Below, piece after piece: positions 21,777 to 33,453 of a stretch of DNA of 60,000 bases. The DNA comes from Bolinopsis microptera. Taxonomy: Eukaryota > Ctenophora > Tentaculata > Lobata > Bolinopsidae. Location of the stretch: positions 2,074,028 to 2,134,027 of the forward strand of contig NC_087079.1 in the NCBI RefSeq assembly GCF_026151205.1, read 5' to 3'. The position numbers and the translations under genes were made by a program. Under the pieces are notes generated by a model. That model did no database searches, was not told the origin of the DNA, and saw nothing but the letters and a program-made list of their open reading frames with translations. Position 1 is the first letter of the stretch; every line of letters starts with the position of its first letter.

Positions 21777-22862
21777 GATTTGGAAATTGCCTTTATTTTC
21801 TTGCTTACAGATTCTCAGATTGAGTAGTAAAATTTACTTACACTGTAAATTTGAGAATTTCAAGATAATTAAAATTATAATAATTAATACTAATTTGCTA
21901 TGAAACTATCGTAGATAAAATTAATGTATTTCAATTTCATTTCATTTTTAACCATGTGTACGCAGTAAAACAACAGTTTTTTCTTCGTTTTAATTTTAAT
22001 GAAAAAACAAAGTACAATGCAAAAAGATTTTCTATAATGAATTCAATATACGGCAAATGAAAGCAATTAATATTCGAGAAACCACGTTCGGCATATAACG
22101 ACACAAAATATCTAGAAAGCTCGACGGGTTTCCAGTCTATATTATATTCTCTAAGTTCTGTCACATCATCAAATTAAAACTCTACCCCTTTGGGGATGAC
22201 GCTTGGGAAATCTGAAGAGGCCTTGGTAAGGTGGGTTGTGAATCAAAATAAACTAAAGCTCGCGGTTTATTAGATTTAGAGGAATATTGTTTACTATCTA
22301 TCATTGTATGGTCCTAGTTCTGTATAGCAAATAGACTAAGGTCATTTTTGGGTTTAGGTCGAGGAAGCATCAATCCCACAAAGAAAGCAGAGTAAATCAG
22401 TTTAATTCCTGAAAATTTGGATAAATAAGGTTGATTCTCTAAGTTAGTTAGCTGATTGTTGATTTTTATTATAAGTTATCGTTGCCTGATTTGACCATCC
22501 TAGTACTCTTTTAAATAAATACTTACAAAATCTTTCAAATATCACGTTCAATACAGCGTCATCTATCGTGTATCTATGATGAAATAACTTTGCGCACTTT
22601 TTACTTAAACTAAGAAATATTCATAAATATTTTATTGCAGAGAATCGAATATACTCATCGTTATCCAAGTACTGTACTCATGGTCATTGGTCAAGGTGGT
22701 AATTAATTAATTAGTTAATTAATTAATTAGTTAATCCTCTGCAATAAGTATAGCTGTTATAGAAAATCCACACACTTTAATACGCAGTTGAACTGTCCCC
22801 GGTGTAAAATAGCAGGTAATGCTATGTTTATACTGAAGGGACTTAACAACAGTCAGAAATCA

Positions 22863-22993
22863 AGACGGCTATGCAGATGTCTTCTGAAAAATTCCAAAAA
22901 CTTCACGAACACTTGGTATTTACATTAATTGGAGAAACCATAAGATTTATTACTTTTTTTTCTGAAATGTTGTTTTCACTGCATAGCCGTCCG
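22863..22993. repeat. Short inverted-repeat (MITE-like) unit
   Basis: GACGGCTATGCAG near 22864 is matched by its reverse complement CTGCATAGCCGTC near 22980. Partial complementarity continues inwards (CTTCTGAAAAA against TTTTTTTCTGAAA). Total size is about 130 bp. No target-site duplication was confirmed. Confidence 0.45.
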
Positions 22994-24162
22994 GCCAATA
23001 CATATATCATAACCCCTGGAAAGAAGAGGAAAATACCAAATAATCCGCTGCATTATTAACTAAACTTAATGGTCTACAACATCTAAAAATTTAGACCTCT
23101 CAACAATAAAATGTCAACTCCAGATAGTTGGATGGAATAAACACAAACAAAAATGTGGAGACTTCTCTCAAACGGTTAAAACCTCACAAATCAAGATATG
23201 ATTTAATTGCACTAATAATCGCTTGGTAATTGTGTTAATTTTATGCGCCAGCGCTTTTTACAATGTTACGGTTCACCTCTTCCTTGCACATCAACAGAGA
23301 CAACTATCAGTATGGAACATGGGGTAAGTGATGCGTTCTGGTGGAAATAGTGCTCAATCTTTTACTGAATTGTAGCTCTGACGTATGCAAAACAGAAATT
23401 TTATCATACGAAAGGTTGTTGGCCATAAATAAAAAGAATGCGAATGTCATGGCATAAAATGGAGAGGTTTAATCTAGAGTTCGAATAGTGATGAAGCTAT
23501 TTTTAGTGGTTGGTGTTCCTACTTCCTGTTGCAAGACGGCAAGGAATCGGTGATACAATCAATGTGAAATCAGCTTGAATCAATAGATCAGGTAACTGTA
23601 GCACAGGTACCGGGATTACCAAACAACACACTTGAAATCCCTGGCAACAGCCCTGTTACTGTGGTAACACACTCTTGTATCATTGGATCTGACGTTGCAC
23701 TATACACAAAAACTTACAAAGTTTCGGCGGGGAGCTCTTGTTGACATCCCAACTACACATATTAACAGCAACAGTTAACACATTGAACTTCCCATAAATT
23801 CACAATTCACAACAACATAGACCTATATTTTCACCGCGTGCACGTGCATGTGCACGTAACATGTGCACGCAACAACCAAACTTTATAGCTATTTAGTATT
23901 TACACACATCATTATTAATCGTATCAAAAATGATGAAACCTATATGCCTTAGAACGTAACAATATACTGCAGTTTAAAACCGATAAAAGATAAAGGCTTT
24001 AGTTTACCCGCAGCTGCACTGAATATGTTTAATAATACAGTATTATGTCTGACAAAGTGTTGTCCCCAACACTTACTCTACCCTTCGTGCCGGCTTAATT
24101 ACCAAAACGATCTTCTCACCATTCTCCTGGAAGCTAGACCGTTGCCGGCAACTTCAGCCCTT

Positions 24163-27100
24163 TTAAAACTGCTGCAGCTGGTGTGGCTGTAGCCCGTAAG
24201 CAGAGGCTGCCGAGGCTGCAGCAGCATAAGCTACGGGATCTAGAGCTGTTTGCTGGAAGAGGGCTGCCTGGTTGAGGTCAGGGTAAGCAAACATCTGTAC
24301 CATGCCAGCCTGGGCAGCTGCTGCGGAAGCAGCTTGTTGCTGGGTAGGGGCGGCCATTAGCAGCGAGCCTGAAATAATACACGTCAAATTAACAACGTGT
24401 TACTTGCACTGAGTGTTGTGACGAATAACATGTTGTAGTAATCTCACAGCTGCCCCCCATGATAAGAGCTTATCAAGTGGGAGCGGGCAAATCTAATTTT
24501 CTAATCTACAAATCAAACCAAAGGTAAGAATCACAACAACCATTGGGGAGAAAGAAAAGGTGTCATGTGGGATAATTTCATTACGGATAGTGTGAACAAT
24601 TTTTCGTTGGATCAGCGGTTTTATTTTACAACCTGAGATAAAGCAAATTTGACCAGATGTTTGACAAAGAGACGATGAAGGCATATTTTTAAAAGTCAAT
24701 AGACTTAAAGAGTCAATGAGACAGTTTATAAAAGAGGACACATGGAAGCATCAAGAAGAAACGTATAAAGATTATGGAATTATGCGGATAAGAAATTGGC
24801 AGCCAGCTAAAGATCTGCATACATGCACAAATATAATAGAATCTTAGAGAATGCTCAGAAACAGATTAAGTTGTACAGAAATTAAGTAGTTGCCCAGTTC
24901 CACTTACAAATTGGATGTGGAACTGCGACTACCAAAATGACTGTACAACAATTATGCAGGCTTGAGGCTATCAAGATAGGCGATTTAAGATACCTTAATA
25001 GGCCAAAAAGGGAGCAGAAGTAAAATTATGGAAACTAGGAAGCTTGTCATTGCAGGAGTGGTTACTTAGAAGAAGGTTACTTAAGGGGGCTACACGCTAA
25101 GAAATTCTGGAAGTAGGTGAATGGAAGCTTGTATGGGTTCAGGTTTAAAGTTAGAAGGAATACAGGCTCAGGAAAACATAGCGGTAACAGTTTAGTGAGT
25201 TACACTAGGTTTACAGGTATCGAGTTCATTTCAAGGAGTGGAAACTTAGGGGGTTCGGTAGCAGCTTAGACTTATAGGGGACAAAGACTTCGAAGATGCC
25301 CATTTATGGACCAACAGTGTACTGAATGTACTTAAGTTATTTTCGACAATGGGAATGATGTGGAATCGTTTGACACTTTTCTTAAAATGTATTGATTTAT
25401 TTTTCCAACTCCTTCACAATCATGAACCTTTGAAATCATTGCAAATTTCACCATTATAATATTATATCGAAATGATTTCTTTACGTTTAAAATATGGATC
25501 AATGAATTCTGAACACTTCTGTGGATGCTATAATCTGAAATCTGGAACATTCCCCGCAAATAAAAAGCAATTAAATGGCTGGAATCTCGCGCCACTCACA
25601 ACAACAACTAGCACAGGAAATTATTGTTAGCGTTTTGCCAAACAAAAAATAAATCAGTCTCCGTCAACATTTTGGGTATTATTAAGATTTATACGAGTAT
25701 TAAAGAATTTTGATTCAACATCTACTTCTAGCTCAGCCAAGAATAATTACAGCCAATCATAATCTCTAAACTTATTGGAAATTTAAAACCAATCAATAAG
25801 CTAATAGTATGGTGATAATCTTTTAGTTAGACGTTTAGCCAAATTAAAACATCAATGTATGAATTCTCAAAGTCTTGATTAAGTGAACGATCATAACTCT
25901 TTATTAGCTGGTCTAAAATTTAGACTCTATAAATTGTATTAGTCATAGTATACCTACGGGGCACATGTCATTGAAACCAAATTTGTGGAGTCTGTTTTCA
26001 ATTTCTGTGGTGTCTGCAAAAAATAAATAAGTGGGTTTTTTAGATATGGGTTTTTATATTACTAGAGAAACATCGCACTCTGTGGTGGCTGCGAAAAATA
26101 AATAAATGGGTTATTAAATATGGGTTTTTTATATTACTAGAGAAACATCGCACTCCGGATAATATATTTATTACTTCACTCTTCGTCAGTCGATTGAAAG
26201 GTTGGTTGAAAATTTGGATTGAATAATACCATATATGGTCGATATTATCTATGTTTTCTCTGGCTAAGTTTAGCTTTACTTTTTAAGTAATAATAATAGT
26301 GGAAAGGAGAGTATATGACTTCTATTGACCATATATATGGTAGTGTTTGATCATACTTAAACTTTGCAACCAACTTTTTATCGACTGCAGACGACCAATG
26401 AAGACATATATATGGTAGCTGATCTCGGTCCAAACTAATAGGACGTGACCACACAGATTCCGGAGTTGCATGCACGCTTACGATATAATTCAATATAACA
26501 ACCCAATTCCGACCAACAATTATTCCCAATGTTCATTAATTGGTACAGAATCCGCGATTCAATATTTCACCCAAACGATCCTGATATGTGTTAAGGATGT
26601 ATTTGAAAATGCGAGCTGATGTAAGATAATGCGGGCATTACTAGTTATATTACTGATAATAAGAAAGTATGAATGTATTGAATCCTTAAAAATACACCGG
26701 AGGAACCGGGAAAGTCGAACCGCCCTTGACAGCGGCGGTACCATGTGATAAAACTGGGATTCTCTACCCAGTTTTTAAACATTTCACCAACTGTGAGGTG
26801 TAAAGGCAAAATGCAGTCTCCTTCAGCAGCGTGCACAATTATACGAAGTGCTGCAGGAACTTGAGATACATTCTGCAGTGTATGCGCTCGCTCAAATCTT
26901 ATAAATCCCTATAATAAAGTGCTATAAAAGTATAAAGGGATGAAGGATCGTCGTGAATCATGGAGGAGACATTACAATAACTAATTATAATGTCTCTAGT
27001 TAATCACTAATGAGACTTACCATCTAGACTACAGTTCATCTGTTGGAGGGTGTACTCAGCTGCGTAAGTCTCAGCTTCTTCTGGGGTCTTGCATATCTTG

Positions 27101-30100
27101 TTGGGGACGGACTGGTATCCGGGTAGGTTTGCAAATGAAACCTGGGGAGAGGGAAGGGGATTAGTTTTTGCAGACTAATTTGGTGTTTGACAGCACATTT
27201 AGTCGTTATATTTGTGTGGTTTTAAGAGATGGCCAGCTTCGAGGGAGATATTTGTTATTGTCAGGACTCAGGCTATATAGTTAGTTAATTGGGAGGAAGA
27301 CAGGTTGAGGTTTGGTAATTGTCCGAAGATATTCGACATCAGGGAAATACCAAATGAACGAAAGAATTCAGGGGTTCATTATTGATACCATTTTACTGGG
27401 CATAATAAGTGTTAACAGTATAATCAGAGTTAGGGTGGATGCCTTGCAGTGTCGTGTCTGTTAACAAATGAACTGTAGATTTACGGGTGAAAGAGTAGCC
27501 AACATTTTCCTACAACATCCTGTACACTTGTACACTCCAGCTGGAGACTGTAGATAGTTACCCAGTAAAACTGTAGCCTTCCTACGACTTGATCAGCCGG
27601 GCTCACTGCTACAATGTTCTCATCTGCTCAAGAGGAGATTTAGAGCCGATCATACCAGGTGGTCAGGTATCATCCTCCCTGCCACTGGAACACCCTTATC
27701 AGCCCCACGTGCTCATCACGTTACGCCCACTAACCAGTCCCGGGGCTACAATTACCTCCTCGATCCACTGTTAGCGTCAGGAGACTATATTTCTAGTGCC
27801 TCCCCGTTCTAACTCTGGGGTCGGGTTTCATAATGGAAAAAATATCAGCTCGGTCTGTAGCTTTATTTCATTATACGTGCGATCTGATGGTTTCTGTAAT
27901 CTATAAGGCTGGCAGGGCAAGTTAGTGGAAGACGAAAGTCAAAATTAAGGAAGGGTTTCTCCGGCTCTCCATTGTGGATGGGTTTTAGTGATAAGAAGTT
28001 CAATGACCGGTTAAATTAAGCCACGTTGGTTAAATCACTAGTGGGATTTGAGGGCGAATTCGCATATGGTGGAAGGACTAGTATATAGCGTAAAATTCAA
28101 TGCAAATCATAATTAATATTTGAAGATAAAACTAGAACATGTAGGGGTGGTGGGGTTAATCAAAATAACATAGCTTGCACCCTTGGTAGGGCCTATAAGA
28201 CACTCAGCATTAAAAACAATGTTACTAACATCCACATAACAATCTCAACAAACTCAAATCTCTCCAAATTTCTGATGTTTGGAGTAAAATCATGACACAA
28301 TCCAAAAATTTGAGCCAGTGCAGTTGACTATAAAATGATAAATTATTGAGGCAAAAACATTGAATTACGAATTGGTTCTGATAATAAGCAGTACAACACA
28401 TGCCCATCCACCAATCACGGGGTTCACACTGATATACCGAGTAGAATTACCTTGTAAAGGTACAACAAACTGGGCCAGTCCTGCACCTTTACACTAAACA
28501 GCTCATATTTAGGAGTGCCCCAGTTGTTTTTGGAGGCCACGTCTTGCAAAACCTATAATGAGGGGGAGTGCTGCTTAAAATGGGGGCTCTTGGACAGTGT
28601 GACACTAATGCCACACTAATCTCAGCAAATAGGTATCGTAATATGTGCATATCATGCTCATATTATAACTGCATATGCTCACATACACTGTACAGGCTGT
28701 TTCAATGACAATCAGTAAATGTTCACTTAGCGCAGGGTGGCTCACCTGGATTGGGGACTTTGCACTCTCTGGGGGTTTGAGGGTGTAAGCGGGGGCCGCA
28801 GGTGTGAGTTCCATCCCGGGGATTAGATCAAACATCCGCTCCTGAGAGAGACAAGGTGTGATAAGGTGTGATTATTATGGTGTGATACACACATGTAACA
28901 CTGTATCTAGGCAACAAACATGCACCACACTATACTCACAGGTCCGTCTAAGCCTCGTTTCCGTTTAGGATCGTACCAGTAGGCAGGGACCCCGTATAAT
29001 GGTGTTCTGCCGTGACTGCTGGTGCTGGTGGACCCTGAGTAGGCTCCTCTGGCTCCCCTGCTCCCTGCGGCTCCTCTCAGCGGCCTGCCTCGTCCTCTGA
29101 AACAGACAACAAGTTAGTTACGTTTATTAGATACTTCTTTATTTGGATATACATCATCATGGTATTATGTGCTATGATGTGCGTCATGGGATAGCGTGAG
29201 AAAACTCCTCATCTGACATCACTAATCAATAAGTGATTACGTTAATCACTGATCCTTCACTCTAGTATCAAATCTAGAATGTTTAAATACTGGACAATAA
29301 CCTTGGGTACTGCTCAGCAGCTTTTGAACGAGTTCCCGGAAATATGCCAGACTATAAGTATAATAAGCTAAAAATGGAGCTTATGCTGATTCAGGAGTCT
29401 ACAAAGTAGAGAATAATTAGAAATCAGTCTATTTATCAGTTGACAGGGGCCCACATCCAGAAAATCAGAAAGACGGCAGATAATCTGGATTTTGGAGCAA
29501 ATTTGGTGCCAAAGAGGAAATTTTGTTTCCTTTTTTAGGACATAAGAACCTTTTCACAAAACTTTCTGGATGTGGGGACTCGGTAGTCTAGAAGATCTAA
29601 AAATCAGTATATCTAAAAATTAAAAACTAAACATCACCAACGTGTTATCTAATAACCTCATTCCAGGACTCTGCTGCTGCTGAACATGGGAGGCAGTGCT
29701 GAAGTTCTGAGGTTGCAGCTGGTTTACATTAGGGAGGACGAATGGCTGATAGGCTAGAGCTGTGGGGAGGTTCATACTCAACCCATACTGAGCGTAGGGG
29801 TTGAGTTGAGGTATTGAGGCTACAGCTGCAGCGGCTGTGGCCGAGGTAGGGTTCATCATTAGTTTGTTCCTCGTGTGTCTGGCGTATGTTTCACGGTCCA
29901 CTGGCTTAGCTAGAGTCACCTGAAAAACATTAGATAATTTAATTGTTTGCGGGTTGCTGGGTTACCCACTTGGCCCTCATTAAATCGTCACTCTCCCTCT
30001 CAGATTAAGACTCTCCCTCTCAGATTAAGACTCTCCCTCTCAGATTAAGCCTTAGTTTTTGCTAGCCGTGGCTCACAACCTACACACTTTACACTGCAAG

Positions 30101-33100
30101 GCACTCCCATAAAATATTGCATAAACTCATGTCAATCTGAGACCGTGTAAAGACGTAACCAGGTGTTGTCACTCTCACTTTTATTGGTCTGTACAATTTA
30201 TCTAGTCTCATAGAGAGAGATAGAGGGATTAGATTCCCACACAATATCGCCAATCCGTTTAGCGTGAGGACGACGAGACTATTTGTGTCACGTGACGATT
30301 GGGCGACTATTGTTCGAATCCGAAATTAGGTTTTTCAGACAATAATTACAGTCGGTTCCCATTTTAAAATTTTCTTGAAACTTTCCAGATAGTAATATGG
30401 CTGTAAAACAAATAATCTGTGCAAGTTTGGGCGAATTTCTATGTGCCAAATTTGAGATATCCCCTCAAACACATGAAAATAGTGCTGTCGGACAAAAGCT
30501 GCGTTACCCACGTGACACGTGACACGTGACACGTACTGTGCGAGAGAGCTGGCACTGGCCACATACTCGATACAACGGCCTGAGCTAGTTTCTCTCAGAA
30601 ATAATATGTAACAAATCCACAAAAATTTGGTGTAGTAACCTCGCTAACTAGGGAGCGTTGATTGCTGTCAAGTTTTATGAAATTTACAGGTGCTACTGCG
30701 CTCATGAGTGCTTATCTTGCCACGTACTCAGAGAGATTCATACAACATGTGCCAGGAGCAATGAAGAGTATTGACAGAATTACAGCAAATAGTTCCAGTG
30801 TTAATTTAGGATTACTGATTGTGTCAATTGTAAAACTGTGTTAATTTGATCTAATCATGTGACGCGTCATTACCTCAACTTCGCACCCATCAATTTTTGT
30901 GGCATCAATAGCCTGCTTTGCTTTTCTGGCATCCTCCTTCGTGGTGAAATGCACAAACGCGTAATCTCTGATCTTCTTGACTCGCTCCACAGGGGCAATC
31001 TTCTGGAACACTTCTGCTATGGTGCTTTCTTGGGTGTCTATGTGTAGGTTTCTCACGTACAGGACTTTCACCTGGAGAAGGAAGTTTAGTAAGAGAAGTC
31101 GAGTAAGAGAGATCGTTTAATTAGACAGCGGCCTGCCTGTTTTAACGTCATCTTGAGAGAGGGTGCACTTAGAGGGGTTTAGTCAGGAGATCTGTCAAGA
31201 AGTCAATTTAAACATGCTGGAAGTGTCCAGAATATGTTGACACCAAGCATCAAGCTCCGTCATCTACTAGGCTGTTTCCTGATTAAGATGACACGATTCG
31301 CTGTGGATGGATAAGGGCCAAGAATTCCCGTCATTTACTCAGAGTCATGTGACAAACAGTACCTGTTGCATAATGTCGTCATCTACCTCCAGCTCTGGCT
31401 CTGCCCAGTCCACTGCAATAGAGTGTCCCCACAATGTGAAGGGTTGGGGAATCTGAAATTAGATTCTGTTAATCATGTGATTCAGAGGTCATGAAATCGT
31501 GTTCAAATCTTATCTTTTTTCAAGTTCCATTATAATGCCACCTTCTTTGTTGGGATTGGAAATAATAATAAGATTGGCCGGTTTTTTGTAGAAAATAAAA
31601 AGATAAGCTTTTCTAATCAATTTAAATGTGGTCCTTTTATTCGATCGTAATCAAATCTAGGTTTACGTGGAAATCTAATCTTACGCGGAAACACACTTTG
31701 TGGCAGGGAAGTGGCACTGGCAAAGTAACAGTTGTTTTGTCTAATTGGCTACCAGATGCATCACATGGAGTGATTCCGCCCGGAGATATTTGTTGTGAAA
31801 ATTGTAAAAGTCAGGCGAGCAATGAATTATTTTTTGCATATAAAAACCTGGTCGAAATTCTTGGAAATTATTATACCTGTCTAAGAAGCTTTCTTCTGGC
31901 CATAGCCGCTGAGCGATGAGAATCGTACTCAACGAAAGCGAATCCTCGGTTTTTGCTCTTGTCATTCGCACTTGGATAGACTATAACGTTTTGGACTCCG
32001 TCAGTAATCTGAAAAGTGGGAAAGGTTGAATAAATAGTGCAATAACTTTACGATATTGATTCGTCAAAAACTCTAAGAATTATTTTTTCAAGGCATCACG
32101 CAGTGTGGATAGTAGGTTACACTGTTACTGTTAGACAGTTCAAACCTTAGTAACTTAAATAAATAATCCGTTAATTCCTCACCTTTTGCATCTCAGCAAG
32201 GATCTGTTCCCGGACCACAGTCTTAGGAATCCCTCCCACAAACAGTCTGCAGTTGTCCACACTTGGGCAAACCCCGATATTCTTTCCTCTGCGAATCTGA
32301 ACAATTCACAATTTAATTTCCCGAAAAAGGACAAAATAAGATGTTTCATTAATAAGTATAAGTTTATACTAATAAGTATAAATTTGTACTAATAAGTATA
32401 AGTTTGTACTAATAAGTATATTGATAAATTTATACTAATTAGTATAAGTTAAACTTGATGAAGTTTTTCATATGTCCTAAAATGGCATTTAGTCCACTTC
32501 TGTAGTCTGCACAGTGGAAATTGGGGTGGTACCTCGTTAAGCTGCTCTCCAGTCTTAATGCTTTTGATGGAACAGTTGACCTCAAAGAGATGGGCGAGAC
32601 TATAAAGTTAATTATTTGAAGCTAATATTGACGTACCAGCTGTCAAGTATGACAACCAAGTGCACTGATTAAACGTCGAAGTGCCGTGACGCATTAATGC
32701 CTTTTTTCATAAATTACATATTAAATGGTTATGATTGAAATCAAGATTTACTCGAAGGCCATCATTTATTTCTAAACCATCGTGTTAAAGCCCTCAACTG
32801 GTGTTAAAACTCTCAAATAATATACAAATCCTTGTGCGAGATCCCCAAAACATTCATCAGTTATACCTCATAGTTGTTCAGCATCCTCACAGCATTCTGG
32901 GCCTCTTTCTTTGTTGAGAAGACGACGAACGCATAACCCCTGTTGTTCCCATTAAAGTCCATCATGAGCCTCATTTCGTAGATCCTCCCGTGTCGGGAGA
33001 AGAGAGGAACTAGCTCATCTTCGTAAACATCCCTGGGGATCTTACCCACGAATACCTGAGAGGTGTTCGTAATGTGCACATTTTAACCAGACCAGAGGTT

Positions 33101-33453
33101 GCTCTTTTAATAATGATGCATCTAAACATAGTCCTACCCCGCTACTAGTACTAAACAGAGTGGACGCATAAAGCTGCACAACTAAACAGAGTGGACGCAT
33201 AAAGCCGCACCAACTTAACAGAGTGGACGCATAAATCCGCACCAACCTCAGCTCCCTTAGGAGGGCACCCCTTCCAATCTGGAGGGGGTCCGTACTTCCT
33301 CTGTCCGTTAGTCTGGGAGATGGGGTACCCAGTCCTGCTCATCAGTTCCACTAGTTTAGGTTCTGTGGGGGTGATACCCTCCTCTTCATCTGATAGGGTC
33401 CGGGTGTGTTGTCCTGGAGACGTCATGGGGACCGCACTGCTGTTCGTCGCCAT
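24163..33453 (-). CDS. A1CF/RBM47-like: A1CF/RBM46/RBM47-family RNA-binding protein
   Basis: CDS exons, 5' to 3': 33247-33453, 32867-33055, (32533-32580), 32183-32296, 31877-32008, 31363-31452, 30874-31071, 29657-29919, 28940-29096, 28746-28841, 28451-28552, 27021-27141, 24163-24368. All use GT-AG and stay in frame, giving 624 aa without the 48-nt exon. The N-terminal block [20 protein letters not shown] is a family hallmark. RRM1 ([16 protein letters not shown]), RRM2 ([17 protein letters not shown]) and RRM3 (VLYVRNL, DYAFVHF) follow, then VTLAKPVD. An RG-rich segment ([19 protein letters not shown]) leads to a double-stranded-RNA-binding-like domain ([26 protein letters not shown]) as in A1CF and DND1, and an Ala/Gln-rich tail. 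Relatives bind AU-rich mRNA 3' UTRs and act in RNA editing, splicing and germ-cell mRNA control. MATNSS is the first ATG; 5' UTR exons probably lie upstream. Confidence 0.95.
26004..26154. repeat. 75-bp tandem duplication in the last intron
   Basis: Two copies starting TCTGTGGTG and ending TACTAGAGAAACATCGCAC, with small indels, lie in the 2.65 kb intron before the final exon of the RNA-binding protein gene. The rest of that intron (24369-27020) shows no exon I can support. Confidence 0.8.
29991..30050. repeat. 20-bp tandem repeat, three exact copies
   Basis: CTCTCCCTCTCAGATTAAGA is repeated three times in the intron upstream of exon 29657-29919. On the plus strand each unit contains a polypyrimidine-CAG 3'-splice-like motif, but the gene runs on the other strand. 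Confidence 0.9.
30509..30528. promoter_or_regulatory. Triplet of CACGTG E-boxes at 7-bp spacing
   Basis: CACGTGA is repeated three times (30509, 30516, 30523) in an intron of the RNA-binding protein gene. CACGTG is the canonical palindromic bHLH/bHLH-ZIP (MYC/MAX/USF-type) site. It could be an intronic enhancer or simply a short tandem repeat. Confidence 0.5.
32341..32450. repeat. AT-rich tandem repeat (TACTAATAAGTATAAGTTTG)
   Basis: About four imperfect copies of a roughly 21-24-bp unit lie in the intron between exon 32183-32296 and the 48-nt exon. Confidence 0.8.
32533..32580 (-). other. Probable 48-nt cassette exon of the A1CF/RBM47-like gene
   Basis: The segment lies between ctctttgag and gtacca, is phase 0 at both ends, and encodes [16 protein letters not shown]. 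The family's conserved RRM1 end reads NNYE-IR-GK-IGV, and splicing exon 32867-33055 directly to 32183-32296 restores exactly that ([14 protein letters not shown]). The 48-nt exon would insert 16 residues in the RRM1-RRM2 linker. It is therefore either an alternative exon or a chance open segment. The acceptor is weak (GAG), favouring regulated or no use. Confidence 0.4.
33150..33246. repeat. About 32-bp tandem repeat next to the exon 1 donor
   Basis: Three copies of ACAGAGTGGACGCATAAAGC plus flanks lie in intron 1, immediately 3' of the first coding exon. The last copy supplies the exon 1 donor (GAG/gttggtgcgg). The other copies carry similar gttg/gtgcgg sequences. Confidence 0.85.

Larger units (their letters stand above)
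20641..24162. other. AT-rich intergenic region, 3' side of the RNA-binding protein gene
   Basis: No gene supported. ORFs of 60-86 codons (20758, 21937, 22871) have AT-rich codons and no recognisable protein. Contains an NFI-like 15-mer at 21762, an ATTAATTAATTAGTT tract near 22700, an inverted-repeat unit at 22863-22993, and a CGTGCACGTGCATGTGCACG tract near 23838. The 3' UTR of the minus-strand gene must lie below 24163, but I found no clear AATAAA close to the stop. Confidence 0.4.

Noticed and set aside
21937-22164. 75-codon minus-strand ORF starting at GTG
   Set aside because: The first part reads protein-like, but the start is not ATG, no splice sites frame it, and the end degenerates to Lys/Phe-rich sequence.
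32186-32392. Plus-strand ORF over the RRM2 exon
   Set aside because: It is antisense to a conserved RRM exon, so a shadow.
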